From contig JAOTTS010000002.1 in assembly GCA_029864335.1 (NCBI GenBank), forward strand, positions 20,671 through 84,670: a DNA stretch of 64,000 bases, in the 5' to 3' direction. A program made the translations under genes and the position numbers. The notes beneath the pieces are model-generated. The model was given only the letters and a program-made list of their open reading frames with translations. It had not been told where the DNA came from and made no database searches. Positions 35,449 to 44,151 of the stretch are shown here, in pieces; positions within the stretch are counted from its first letter, which is position 1; each line of letters opens with the position of its first letter. This DNA comes from Candidatus Nitrosopumilus sp. (GTDB lineage Archaea; Thermoproteota; Nitrososphaeria; Nitrososphaerales; Nitrosopumilaceae).

Positions 35449-35724
35449 ATGAAAACTAGACTTTTGATTCCAGTATTTGTAATATCTTTTTTGTTTTCAA
35501 CTAGCATAACATTTGGTGAATCCTCTGATGAAAATCAATATTTTTTTAAAGTAGGTGATTTGTTTTATTGGCAGAATTTACAGACGGGTGAAACAATATC
35601 TGCTTCAGGAACGTTTACTTCTATCTTTGTGAGTAGTCTCGGCCCAATTCTTATTGTATTGTTTATTGTATTTTATGCAATCAAAAAAAGAATTCCAAAG
35701 AAAAATGCAAGTGAGGCAAGATAA
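35449..35724 (+). CDS. Small membrane protein with signal peptide and C-terminal span, 91 aa
   Basis: 91 residues: signal sequence MKTRLLIPVFVISFLFSTSI, short outside segment, then a span near 58-80 and a basic tail KKRIPKKNASEAR. It starts three bases after the previous stop, indicating an operon. Unknown function. Confidence 0.6.
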   Translation: MKTRLLIPVFVISFLFSTSITFGESSDENQYFFKVGDLFYWQNLQTGETISASGTFTSIFVSSLGPILIVLFIVFYAIKKRIPKKNASEAR

Positions 35725-35771
35725 TGGATTATCCAACAATAATTTTTGCGACAGTATGGGGATTAGAGTGA

Positions 35772-35999
35772 ATGAACAGAGAAACATATGGTAAAAGATG
35801 TAATTGCAATCACTATGAAAGTGAACATACTTTACAAAAACATGATTTTTCTGAACCAAGAGTAATACCGGAAATGGGAATACTTTTTACTCATCCACCA
35901 GGGATGATCAAAGAACCTGTACGTTCTGGTTGTAAAATATGTGATTGCAAAAATTTGATTCAAAAAAGAGGGATGGAGATTCTAAGGCATGACAACTGA
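35772..35999 (+). CDS. Small zinc-binding protein, 75 aa
   Basis: 75 residues from ATG with RCNCNHYESEH near the N terminus and GCKICDCKN near the C terminus. The CxCxHx3H plus CxxCxC arrangement is like that at 37376-37561 and 10163-10267. Likely zinc or iron binding. Its last bases overlap the next small frame. Confidence 0.6.
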   Translation: MNRETYGKRCNCNHYESEHTLQKHDFSEPRVIPEMGILFTHPPGMIKEPVRSGCKICDCKNLIQKRGMEILRHDN

Positions 36000-36130
36000 A
36001 AACTGTGATCATTTTTCAACAAACTCAACACTACAAATTCTGTGGATATCTGCAATGTGAATATTGTTGGAAGGCACATAAAGAACAACACATAGCAAAT
36101 GGAGATAAAGAGATGGATTTTGACAGTTAA
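35989..36130 (+). pseudogene. Tiny zinc protein gene broken at a T5 run
   Basis: ATG 35989 begins MTTENCDHF. Dropping one T of the TTTTT at about 36012-36016 continues as QQTQHYKFCGYLQCEYCWKA and ends at TAA 36130, about 46 residues with CxxxxCxxC. Without the shift the frame ends early. This is one of several small Cys genes disrupted by a single base. Confidence 0.45.
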
Positions 36131-36331
36131 AGTTCTCTTTTCATTAAATTAATTCCACGTATCTATGTGGTCTCTTCTTTTGATTAAATTCAACAGCCAA
36201 ATTTCTTAAGAAATGAATGTGAACAAGAGCAGATGTAGTGAGTAAAAATAGGTTGGTAGTTGGTTTCTTGTGCCTATAACTAATACAAATTTGTAATAAA
36301 GGCTAAATGCTACGAACCATGATTTGAGCTA

Positions 36332-37060
36332 ATGAATGGAAAAATCAAGTTTATGATTCCAGCATTTGCAGCAGTTTTTGCTCTGATGTTTGTGTTTGCA
36401 ACTCCAAATGTGATGGCAGAAGGTGGAGATTATTCAAAATGGGGTGGTGCAGATCATCATAAGCACATGAAAATTCAGCTTGGTGAATTATCAGGTTCTG
36501 AATCAGTAACTAGAGAAACAATTCATGATAAAAAAGATGAAGTGATTTCTTTGTCTATTGCAACTAGCAACTATCCTGACGCAAAGAAAGCTAGTCTAGG
36601 AATTGCAGTAAATGATGTAGGTGAAAAGTTCCTTATTTGGAAAGTTGTTACCATGACAAAAACTGATGATGGAGCAAAGTCTGCAACTATCCATGTCGTA
36701 GATGCTCTAAAAGGATATGAAATTACAAGCATTGAGAAATCGTTTGATCGCTCTTCAATGGATGGTAAATGGTCTAATCATGGCATGAAGGACAAATTTG
36801 CAGAATTATCTTCAGAAGAACGTGAAGCAAAATTTACACAGTTTAAGGAAATGAAACAAGCATTTTCTTCAATTTCTGATGAAGACAGAGAATTAATCAA
36901 GACTCACTTTAAGGAAATGAAACAAGAATATGTAAATCTATCGGATGAAGAAAAAGACGCAAAACATACTGAATTCAAATCTCAAATGGAAGAATTTTCA
37001 GTACTATCATTAGATGAGAAAATTGCACATTTGCAAGAATTTGCAAACTCACTAAAATAA
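36332..37060 (+). CDS. Secreted helical repeat protein, 242 aa
   Basis: Signal peptide MNGKIKFMIPAFAAVFALMFVFATPNVMA is followed by a beta-rich domain (about 40-140), then three helical repeats with the phrase KxxFxxLSSEEREAKFTQFKEMK / SSISDEDRELIKTHFKEMK / VNLSDEEKDAKHTEFK. Similar secreted helical proteins are common in ammonia-oxidising thaumarchaea. Role unknown; the His-rich start DHHKHMK could bind metal. Confidence 0.7.
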   Translation: MNGKIKFMIPAFAAVFALMFVFATPNVMAEGGDYSKWGGADHHKHMKIQLGELSGSESVTRETIHDKKDEVISLSIATSNYPDAKKASLGIAVNDVGEKFLIWKVVTMTKTDDGAKSATIHVVDALKGYEITSIEKSFDRSSMDGKWSNHGMKDKFAELSSEEREAKFTQFKEMKQAFSSISDEDRELIKTHFKEMKQEYVNLSDEEKDAKHTEFKSQMEEFSVLSLDEKIAHLQEFANSLK

Positions 37061-37228
37061 AACCTGGATTAACATCCATTTTTTCCATATTTTATATTCA
37101 AAACATATTTTTCAAAATCAGAATTTGCTGTGTTTGAAGTTCTGTTTTTACACTTTGCGTTATTATTCCAGCATTACAGTTGAGTCATCATGTGAACTGT
37201 TCATTTCATTGTCTTGACCATTTTACAA

Positions 37229-37342
37229 TCAGATAAACTGAAGTATAGTCAAGCCAATTGATGCAATTATGTTAAGAATCATATATGTTCCGGTGTCGTA
37301 TTTTCTATAGTAAACAAAATTATTGTTTCGTATTGAGTTCAA
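37229..37342 (-). CDS. Possible 37-aa membrane peptide
   Basis: A TTG frame of 37 codons: a polar start (NSIRNNNFVYYRKYDTGTY) and one C-terminal span (MILNIIASIGLTILQFI). The positive-to-hydrophobic order is protein-like. It fills the gap between two + strand genes. Start codon uncertain. Confidence 0.4.
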   Translation of the reverse strand: MNSIRNNNFVYYRKYDTGTYMILNIIASIGLTILQFI

Positions 37343-37375
37343 AATGTTTAAAGTTAATTGATTAAACAAGCAATC

Positions 37376-37561
37376 ATGACTAATGAGACTGAATCAAAAA
37401 TTCGAGAATCTGGAATTTCAACTGCTAAAATAATATCTCATTTTAGAGAAAAATGTAAAGTATGTGGCCATCATAGAATTATGCATAATGAACTGGGAGT
37501 ATGTGAAGGTGTTATGAATAAACCCTGTACTTCTGGCTGTGATGGTTTTAATCCCGAATAA
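37376..37561 (+). CDS. Small zinc-binding protein, 61 aa
   Basis: 61 residues from ATG 37376; an upstream TTG in frame is possible. CKVCGHHRIMH, then C at GVCEG, PCTSGCDGF: a CxxCxHx4H-type knuckle plus three further Cys. This pattern is seen in thaumarchaeal and viral small zinc proteins. Function unknown. Confidence 0.65.
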   Translation: MTNETESKIRESGISTAKIISHFREKCKVCGHHRIMHNELGVCEGVMNKPCTSGCDGFNPE

Positions 37562-37624
37562 TTAATTCTATACAACAAATTATGATTTCTAATTCTTTAA
37601 TAACGTATTTTTTGTAAACTGTAT

Positions 37625-38272
37625 GTGGATTCAGAAAAAAAAGAAGAGAAGATTTATCCCCAAGGCTATGAGCCTGTAATAACTCCTGATATATCTAACG
37701 ATAACACTAGAAATCAACTTCTAGATTTTATCCTGCAATCTGGACCTTCTGAAGTCGTAGACACTGATTTGTTTGCCGTAATGGCAAAAAGGCGTTCAAC
37801 AAGAAAATTCTCTGATAAACCAGTAGAAACCACTAAAATAGATAAAATTATTGCAGCAGCAGATACTGCACCTACTGCAGGAAACTATCAGGGATTTGAA
37901 ATATTCTATGTAAAAAGTCCTGAAAAGAAAAAACTTCTAGTTGGAGCATGTAATAATCAACCATATGTTGACGCTCCTGTGGTGTTGGTTTTTTGTAAAA
38001 ATCCATCTAGAGTAAAATTTGATTTTCCAGAATACATACTTGCAAAATTTGCAATACAGGATGCAACACTTGCAGCAGGATATTCCCAGCTTGCATCCCA
38101 AGCATTAGGATTAAGCTCAATTTGGATTGGAATGTTTGATGAGCAAAAAGTGATGGAAGTAATTGGAACTGATCTTATTCCTTCATCTGTACTATGTATT
38201 GGATATCCAGAACAAACAAAATTCCCAAAACCAAGAAGAAATCTCAAAGATTTGGTTCATGTAGTATGGTAG
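37625..38272 (+). CDS. Nitroreductase-family flavoprotein
   Basis: 215 residues from GTG 37625. The nitroreductase fold is clear: FAVMAKRRSTRKFSDKPV with the FMN-binding RRS-x-R, ADTAPTAGNYQGFEIF, and C-terminal ALGLSSIWIGMFDEQKV, PSSVLCIGYPEQ. These FMN enzymes reduce nitro groups, quinones or flavins with NAD(P)H. Substrate not predictable. Followed by the RAM-domain gene 52 bases later. Confidence 0.88.
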   Translation: MDSEKKEEKIYPQGYEPVITPDISNDNTRNQLLDFILQSGPSEVVDTDLFAVMAKRRSTRKFSDKPVETTKIDKIIAAADTAPTAGNYQGFEIFYVKSPEKKKLLVGACNNQPYVDAPVVLVFCKNPSRVKFDFPEYILAKFAIQDATLAAGYSQLASQALGLSSIWIGMFDEQKVMEVIGTDLIPSSVLCIGYPEQTKFPKPRRNLKDLVHVVW

Positions 38273-38323
38273 ACTAGCCTAAACTTGTTCATCTTTAAAT
38301 AATCCTAGAGAGATGTTTGATTC

Positions 38324-38557
38324 ATGACTGATGCATATGTGATGCTAAATTGTGAATTGGGTTCAGAGGCAGAAATCATTGAACAATTAAAGCAACTTGA
38401 ACAAGTGGTAGATGTCTTTGAAACAATAGGGACTCACGATATGTTGGTAAAATTACAAGCTGAGAATTTTGAAAAAATACGCGAGATTGTTTCCTGGAAT
38501 ATCCAAAAGATGAAAAATGTACGTTCTACTGCAACTTTGATAAAAAAAGATAATTAG
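38324..38557 (+). CDS. Stand-alone Lrp/AsnC ligand-binding (RAM) domain protein
   Basis: 77 residues consisting only of a RAM/ACT-like fold: AYVMLNCELGSEAEIIEQLKQLEQVVDVFETIGTHDMLVKLQ. No HTH is present. Such proteins form dimers or decamers that sense amino acids or modulate full-length Lrp regulators, one of which is at 62059-62502. Confidence 0.85.
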   Translation: MTDAYVMLNCELGSEAEIIEQLKQLEQVVDVFETIGTHDMLVKLQAENFEKIREIVSWNIQKMKNVRSTATLIKKDN

Positions 38558-38608
38558 CAGTAATTAACATTTTGAAAATTTAATTAGGATTGGTCATAAT
38601 GATTTTTT

Positions 38609-38785
38609 ATGGTCGATGAGAAAAACGAGATTGAAAAACTCATTGATAATATGATATCCAGTGGGGATGAACTAGTTGATAATCTAAAGGCAGTCCTTCC
38701 TGATTCGTTGGCTGAATCAATGGTATTGTTTCACGAATCAAACGTTTCAAATCTAAAAAAAATCCGTGCATTTCTTAACAAATAG
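38609..38785 (+). CDS. Small helical protein, 58 aa
   Basis: 58 residues from ATG 38609; acidic N terminus (EKNEIEKLIDNM), then DELVDNLKAVLPDSLAESMVLFHESNVSNLKKIRAFLNK, an all-helical design. Just under the usual length cutoff. Unrecognised, but codon use matches the neighbours. Confidence 0.55.
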   Translation: MVDEKNEIEKLIDNMISSGDELVDNLKAVLPDSLAESMVLFHESNVSNLKKIRAFLNK

Positions 38786-38850
38786 ATTAAAAGGAATGAT
38801 TCCTATGATTTCTACTATATCTTTTTTAATCATAAAATGAGATTCCCACT

Positions 38851-39228
38851 ATGACTAGATCCCGAAACATCACAATTACTGTAAAAAAGAAAACAGGTAA
38901 AGCATTTGATGCCATTTTGCAAGCTCCGCCAAAGATGATGCCTGATGCAAAAATTAACGCTGATGGATGGTGGTCATTTACCGGACCTCATGGAAAATCT
39001 AGACTAAAATTTAATGAAAACAAATCGCTTGGAATTTTAGATCATCAGTTTGTTGATGAGGAATCTTCTTGGGATGTCCCTATGAGGGTAGTATCTAATG
39101 GTGATTTTTCTGATGTGGTAATCACTCTTAACAAACCCGATGAATTAACTGACAAACAATTTGATCAAAGAATGTCCGAAATTGGCGATATGGTAGTTTC
39201 TATGAAAAATATCATCGAATCATCATGA
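38851..39228 (+). CDS. SRPBCC/START-like small protein
   Basis: 125 residues. ITITVKKKTGKAFDAILQAPPKMM is a first strand and helix, INADGWWSFTGPHGKSRLKF and GILDHQFVDEESSWDVPMRVV are paired strands, and a long C-terminal helix ends the protein. The shape fits a short START-like (SRPBCC) domain; that is a fold guess. A second SRPBCC-like gene lies at 39817-40278. Confidence 0.6.
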   Translation: MTRSRNITITVKKKTGKAFDAILQAPPKMMPDAKINADGWWSFTGPHGKSRLKFNENKSLGILDHQFVDEESSWDVPMRVVSNGDFSDVVITLNKPDELTDKQFDQRMSEIGDMVVSMKNIIESS

Positions 39229-39330
39229 TTCTTGGAGTTAAGAAAATTTTTAAAATTCATTCATAATTAGTCAAGTAGAAATCATTTCTTGCGGTTAAAT
39301 GCAAATTTGGTAATATAATAGTGAGAAAAG

Positions 39331-39417
39331 ATGCCTTACGAAGAAGTTTATTTTCAAAGAATGGAATAGGATAATCCTGAAGATTATCCCAAACTAAAAA
39401 CTAAAAAATCTGAATAA
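39331..39417 (+). pseudogene. 28-codon frame with one in-frame TAG
   Basis: MPYEEVYFQRME, TAG at 39367, then DNPEDYPKLKTKKSE and TAA. The two parts read as one polar peptide. Either a decayed tiny gene or a 12-residue peptide with 3' noise. Confidence 0.25.
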
Positions 39418-39427
39418 TTTAATTTCA

Positions 39428-39763
39428 TTAATCTTTATCAGAATCATCTGTTTGTGTTCCACTAGGACCTACCATATCTTCTGGTTTTACTTTGTTGTCC
39501 CAATCCCCTTTGACTCCTTTAACTAATGAAATAATTCCTGCCCCAATTAGAGCAACAACTACTGCAAAGAATATAGTTTGATCAAATATTTTAAGTGAGC
39601 AATTGATCTCAACTGGTGGTTTATCCTCAAAATACTCATAACAAGTTCCAAATTCATTTGATTCAAAAGTAGCAGCCTGAAAATTATGTCCAAATACTCC
39701 TAAGACAAGAAATCCTGCAAAAACAAGCACTATACCAATAATAATAAATCGCATATCGCTCAT
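39428..39763 (-). CDS. Two-span membrane protein, 111 aa
   Basis: 111 residues; spans at about 5-27 and 64-84, with an extracytoplasmic loop holding two Cys (FGTCYEYFED, INCSLKIF) likely disulfide-bonded, and an acidic cytoplasmic tail TDDSDKD. An internal Met at residue 4 could be the start. Unknown function. Confidence 0.6.
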   Translation of the reverse strand: MSDMRFIIIGIVLVFAGFLVLGVFGHNFQAATFESNEFGTCYEYFEDKPPVEINCSLKIFDQTIFFAVVVALIGAGIISLVKGVKGDWDNKVKPEDMVGPSGTQTDDSDKD

Positions 39764-39816
39764 ACTTTTTTTCCTGATTTATCATATTTACATTTTGACC
39801 TGAAAATTATCTAGTA

Positions 39817-40278
39817 CTATTTTTCAAGTATTACTTTTAGATTTTCAAGTGATGCTTCGTAAAATGAACCCATAAACGCCAGAAATTCTAGGAATTGTTT
39901 TTCAGACATTTTTTTGCTGTTAAGATATGATTGCCATGTTAATTCAACGAGTTTGTTGGATCTTTCTCTGATAGAAATTGTTGCAACATATGCTCTCAGT
40001 GGCAATCCCTCAGTTGCAATGTATGTGAAATATTCTTTATCTTTCCATGCAACAACATGTTCTTCTATTCTATTTCTGTCTGCAAAAGTGATTAATCTGA
40101 TTGCTCCCACCCCCCTTTTCTTTTTAGAAAGATAAACTGTCTTTTTTACATCAACTAACCATGTTGACAATCCTACCATATTGCTAATTTTTCTCCAAAC
40201 CTTGTCCTTTGAAGCATTAACTTTGATTGTTTTTTTAACTGTACCAGTATGAAATGATTTCTTTGGATCTTTTACCAT
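39817..40278 (-). CDS. SRPBCC-family (polyketide cyclase/START-like) protein
   Basis: 153 residues from ATG 40278. Longer in-frame starts (40326, 40446) would run into the divergent coiled-coil gene. VKKTIKVNASKDKVWRKISNMVGLSTWLVDV is the standard SRPBCC opening, followed by strands GAIRLITFADRNRIEEHVVAW and a C-terminal helix FMGSFYEASLENLKVIL. Binds an unknown hydrophobic ligand. The other gene start is 77 bases away, so the two promoters face outward. Confidence 0.78.
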   Translation of the reverse strand: MVKDPKKSFHTGTVKKTIKVNASKDKVWRKISNMVGLSTWLVDVKKTVYLSKKKRGVGAIRLITFADRNRIEEHVVAWKDKEYFTYIATEGLPLRAYVATISIRERSNKLVELTWQSYLNSKKMSEKQFLEFLAFMGSFYEASLENLKVILEK

Positions 40279-40355
40279 GTAATCTGATCTACCTAGGTGA
40301 ATTTTAAATTTTAGTTGTACAACCATTTTTAATCCCCTGAGTCCAATATTATCAA

Positions 40356-41636
40356 ATGGTCTTTGGATGGGGTAAAAAAAAGCAAGATGAAAAACCAATA
40401 GAGGAAATTCATGATGGTAAGGAAATTCATCTTTCTGATGTGCCACAAATAGTAACAGAACTTGAAGAATTAAGAAAATCTCAAACTCTGTCTGAGATAA
40501 AAAATCTTAGGAATGATACTGCACCATTAATTGATGATTTGATGAATATTGGAAAAATGCTTGAAAAAGATAATCTAAATGTTGATGATATTGACAAGCA
40601 TCTAGCAATTATTGTGGTTAGAGGCAAAAAACAGGTAATTGATGTAATCAAAAAAGGCGTCACTAGCATTCCTGAAATTTCATCCATTGAGAATGCACAA
40701 GAATTAGATTCTACTTTGAATCAAATTTTAAAAAAAATTGGCGATGTTTTAGGAAGACAAACCAGAGTAATCCATATTTTTGCAAAAAAATACGCTGCGC
40801 AATTAAAAAATAATCTTGAAGTGATGAACAAAAATCATTCAGAAATTCATAAAATTCTAAAAAACTTTGATGACACAAAATCAATTTCTAATGAAATCAT
40901 GGATTTTCTTACTCAGATCAAAACTCTAAAAGAAACTCGTACAAAAAATGAAAAAAAGGTAGTTGAAACCAACGAACATGTAGTTTCACTAGAAAAAAAA
41001 ATCTTGTCCATTCAGGCTTCCATTGAAGAAATAAAATCCTCTGACAACTACAAAAAATATCTTGAATTAAAAAAGAGTTTAAATGAATTTAGCAATCAAA
41101 GAACAAAAATAAAAAATGAGATTGATACCCAATTTACAAAAATTTCCCGTCCATTAAGTAGATATGAATACGCTTCATCATTGGACAAGGATCAAAAAAA
41201 TATTTTGAATAAACTAAATACTGATCCATTTAAAATCCTTCTACCAAAAAATAAGGATTCTATAATAGTGATTTTAGAAAATGTCCGAAAAGCAGTATCC
41301 TCTGAATCTATTTCAGTAAAAGACGTGGATAAGACATTGTCTCAAATTACTGAAACTGAGGAGGCACTAGATGGATTTGTTAAGCAGATTTTAGAATATT
41401 TTAAAAAATATGAACAACTAGAAAATGATCTGAATTCTCTAAAACCAAAGAATCTTGCCTCTTTAGAAAATGAACTTGAAAAAAATATTTCTTTTAAAGA
41501 GGATGCTGAATTAAAATCCAAAACCATTCTAAATGAAATAGATGAAATTATCTTGAAGATCCCTCAATTTATTACCAAAATTGAAGAAAAATTAAGACAA
41601 TTTTCAAATACAAAATACATCTTAAATACATCTTAA
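40356..41636 (+). CDS. Long coiled-coil protein, 426 aa
   Basis: 426 residues, almost entirely helical, with coiled coils at about 130-260 and 330-420 (TKNEKKVVETNEHVVSLEKKILSIQ, FVKQILEYFKKYEQLENDL). The start is MVFGWGKKKQDEKP. No ATPase heads or membrane span. It may be a scaffolding or cytoskeletal protein. The JAMM-domain gene follows after 30 bases on the same strand, so the two are likely a unit. Confidence 0.7.
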   Translation: MVFGWGKKKQDEKPIEEIHDGKEIHLSDVPQIVTELEELRKSQTLSEIKNLRNDTAPLIDDLMNIGKMLEKDNLNVDDIDKHLAIIVVRGKKQVIDVIKKGVTSIPEISSIENAQELDSTLNQILKKIGDVLGRQTRVIHIFAKKYAAQLKNNLEVMNKNHSEIHKILKNFDDTKSISNEIMDFLTQIKTLKETRTKNEKKVVETNEHVVSLEKKILSIQASIEEIKSSDNYKKYLELKKSLNEFSNQRTKIKNEIDTQFTKISRPLSRYEYASSLDKDQKNILNKLNTDPFKILLPKNKDSIIVILENVRKAVSSESISVKDVDKTLSQITETEEALDGFVKQILEYFKKYEQLENDLNSLKPKNLASLENELEKNISFKEDAELKSKTILNEIDEIILKIPQFITKIEEKLRQFSNTKYILNTS

Positions 41637-41666
41637 ATTAAATTAGTTCAATATTATAGCAATTTT

Positions 41667-42065
41667 GTGATTTTCAAAAAGAAAAATTTTGAACGTAGAG
41701 TTATGATTCAAAAAGAAGTACTTGATAGTATTCTGTCTTTTTGTCAAATGAAACATCCCAATGAAGGGATTTTGATATTAAAAGGAAAATCAAAGAATGG
41801 CGAAATTATGATCGATGGACTTGTAATTCCTCCATTTAGTGAAACCGGTCCAACTTTTGCAGGTTTTCCCCATTCATTTTTACCCTTTGACATGAGCTAT
41901 CTTGGAATTGTTCATTCACATCCAAGTGGTTCTGCAGAACCCTCCGTAACTGATTTGCATAATTTTTTTGGCTTGGTTTCACTTATTGTGAAGTCACCTT
42001 ATGATGATGATTCTATTTTTGCTTGGGATAGCAATGGCAATGAAATTCCTCTTTCAATAATCTGA
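41667..42065 (+). CDS. JAMM/MPN-domain metalloprotease-like protein
   Basis: 132 residues from GTG. The JAMM motif is complete: Glu in NEGILIL, then HSHPSGSAEPSVTD (HxHP, later Ser and Asp). These zinc isopeptidases remove ubiquitin-like modifiers or cut C-terminal tails; archaeal members act on SAMP-like proteins. Short, single-domain. Substrate unknown; no ubiquitin-like gene is seen nearby. Positioned downstream of the coiled-coil gene. Confidence 0.85.
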   Translation: MIFKKKNFERRVMIQKEVLDSILSFCQMKHPNEGILILKGKSKNGEIMIDGLVIPPFSETGPTFAGFPHSFLPFDMSYLGIVHSHPSGSAEPSVTDLHNFFGLVSLIVKSPYDDDSIFAWDSNGNEIPLSII

Positions 42066-42141
42066 GAATTAAATACTCTGTGGTGTAAACTGAAATTAAC
42101 TGACAAAACTTTATAACCTTTTTCAAAGTACTTTCATTGAA

Positions 42142-42462
42142 TTGTTTAACTACAAAACTTATTTGCTTTTTCTAGGTGCATCTCTTGCTATTAGCATCGG
42201 ATTACAGATGGTGCTCCCATTTCCATATGGATTGGGTGCTGCACTTGCAATCTTTATTGTCTTTCCACTCTTCTTAAGAAAACGATACATGAGTCGTATG
42301 CGCGGATATGGTGGTGATTCTGGAACTGGTGGTGGATTCTTTGGAATGGGTTCTCAAGGTGGTTCTGGCGGAGTTAGATATGTTTGTCTTGTTTGCAACA
42401 ACAAACACAAGGGTGGTACTTGTCCACGATGTGGATCAAAGACGCAACGTGCAGATTTTTAA
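42142..42462 (+). CDS. Membrane protein with Gly-rich linker and C-terminal zinc ribbon, 106 aa
   Basis: 106 residues from TTG. Two spans (about 7-24 and 27-46), a Gly-rich linker (GGDSGTGGGFFGMGSQGGSGG), and a zinc ribbon CLVC and CPRC in the cytoplasm. The layout matches zinc-ribbon membrane proteins of archaea with no assigned role. Followed nine bases later by the 103-aa gene. Confidence 0.65.
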   Translation: MFNYKTYLLFLGASLAISIGLQMVLPFPYGLGAALAIFIVFPLFLRKRYMSRMRGYGGDSGTGGGFFGMGSQGGSGGVRYVCLVCNNKHKGGTCPRCGSKTQRADF

Positions 42463-42471
42463 AGAGATACC

Positions 42472-42783
42472 ATGTACCTAGATGAAATCCGTAAAAAAGT
42501 AATCTTTCATAATTCTGTTGATGTATGGATTGCAGCATGTAATGAAAAAAATATTCCTTGGACAAATACTGATGATTACAAAAAATTCATCGCGTACTTA
42601 CTCAAAAATAATTTGAATCTCAAGGCGTTTAATCTGTGTGCTCATGAAGCAGGAGCGACAGATGATGAAAAAACAAAATTTACTGAGATTTTGGCAGAAA
42701 CTAAAGAAGATCCAAACTCACTGACATATACTATCAAACTCAATGACGCAGCTTTGGATATTATTCGAAGTCATAGTTTCTAA
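42472..42783 (+). CDS. Conserved hypothetical protein, 103 aa
   Basis: 103 residues, soluble, helical with two Cys and a Trp pair (DVWIAACNEKNIPWTNTDDYKKFIAYLLKNN). Probably co-transcribed with the preceding zinc-ribbon membrane protein. Not recognised. Confidence 0.6.
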   Translation: MYLDEIRKKVIFHNSVDVWIAACNEKNIPWTNTDDYKKFIAYLLKNNLNLKAFNLCAHEAGATDDEKTKFTEILAETKEDPNSLTYTIKLNDAALDIIRSHSF

Positions 42784-44151
42784 CTATCTTTTGAGTTTTG
42801 GATTAACTATTGCGTCAAGTGCATTTCCAATAAATACAAAGGCAAGACCTGTAATTGCAATCATTATCCCAGGTGGCATAATCCACCACCATAATCCTCT
42901 TGCAGCTGCTCCAAATGTATTGGCGTCGTGTAAAATTTGACCCCATGTAGGAAACGATGGATCCCCCAATCCTAGAAAACTTAGGCCTGCTTCAGTTGTT
43001 ATTGCAGCTGGAACTGAAATAGCAATACTTGCAAATGCATAGGGGAGTAATTGTGGTAAAATATGTTTGAAAATTATTTTGGAATCTTTTTGACCCATCA
43101 TGTTTGCAGCATCCACATACCCTCTAGTTTTAATTTGAAGCGACATACTTCTTGCTACTTTTGCTATTCCTACCCAACCAAAAATCATCAAAAAACCAAT
43201 CATCAAAAAAATACTGTTGCTAATTGTCACTGAAAGTATAATGAGGAATGGTAGTGCTGGTAGTGCATAGATTACATCATTAAATCTCATCATTGTCTCA
43301 TCTATTTTTTTACCCTTAAATCCTGCATAAACCCCATATAGTAAACCCATAATTACTGATGAAATTGAAACAACAATTCCTATGAACAATGCAAGTGGGG
43401 TTCCCCATAGTAATCCTACTGCTAAATCTCGTCTTAATTCATCAGTACCCATGATTCCGAAAGCTTTTCCGCCAATGATTAATTTTGATTCATGAATTTG
43501 ATTTTCAGAATTCACCCCATACAAATCCACAGAAAAAATATAATTTCCTTTAAGAGGCTCATTTGTTTGTATTTTTGAAAATACAATATCTTCAGATGAT
43601 AGTCTGTCTAAAGAAAATTGAAATTTTTCTGACTGCAATGATAAATTTTTCTTTACTGCTTTATCTGTTGAAAAAATTCTTTCACTGTGAATTGTTTTTG
43701 GATTAGAGTATGGGAGAGACGTTGACAATAATTCAAGTTTTACTCCATCTGGCCTAATTGCTGACATTTTCAATAATGGTGAGCCAATATATTCTGATGA
43801 AAACACATAGATGAAATCATTTGGAAAATAATCATAATCAAAATTTACTCCAAATTGATGTGAAGTGAGGAATATCTCCTCTTGTGAAATAGTTTGAATA
43901 TTTGGATTCTCTAAAATTTGGTGTTCTGGAATCTTTTCTATCATAAACATGTTAACCCAAATTGGGATTGCTACCTTAGGATATAGAATCCAACTACCTG
44001 GATTATTCCATTCTTGAAATGTTTCAACTGGAATTACAATCATTGTAATAATTGATGTAGCTACTAGTATTGTAAGAATTGCAACTCCTGCAATTCCCAT
44101 TTTGCTCTTAAGAAATTCTTGTTTTATTTCTTGAGGTGTTATTCCACTCAT
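42784..44151 (-). CDS. dppC: ABC transporter permease, OppC/DppC family, with large extracytoplasmic insertion
   Basis: 455 residues, far longer than the usual ~300. After TM1 (about 18-40) an outside segment of about 190 residues (41-235) precedes the family phrase MGTDELRRD, which normally follows TM1 within a few tens of residues. The core has the EAA-type loop with GYVDAANMMGQKDSKIIFKHILPQLLP and five more spans. It imports oligopeptides or similar solutes with DppB. The added domain is beta-rich and could serve as a docking or binding module. Its ATG overlaps the dppB stop by four bases. Confidence 0.85.
   Translation of the reverse strand: MSGITPQEIKQEFLKSKMGIAGVAILTILVATSIITMIVIPVETFQEWNNPGSWILYPKVAIPIWVNMFMIEKIPEHQILENPNIQTISQEEIFLTSHQFGVNFDYDYFPNDFIYVFSSEYIGSPLLKMSAIRPDGVKLELLSTSLPYSNPKTIHSERIFSTDKAVKKNLSLQSEKFQFSLDRLSSEDIVFSKIQTNEPLKGNYIFSVDLYGVNSENQIHESKLIIGGKAFGIMGTDELRRDLAVGLLWGTPLALFIGIVVSISSVIMGLLYGVYAGFKGKKIDETMMRFNDVIYALPALPFLIILSVTISNSIFLMIGFLMIFGWVGIAKVARSMSLQIKTRGYVDAANMMGQKDSKIIFKHILPQLLPYAFASIAISVPAAITTEAGLSFLGLGDPSFPTWGQILHDANTFGAAARGLWWWIMPPGIMIAITGLAFVFIGNALDAIVNPKLKR

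Noticed and set aside
34108..39427. Second copy of the tRNA-Ser 3' end as attachment site
   Set aside because: No direct repeat of the T-arm/acceptor sequence was seen downstream by eye.
40279..40446. N-terminal extension of the SRPBCC protein
   Set aside because: Overlaps the divergent coiled-coil gene and does not fit the fold; ATG 40278 is preferred.
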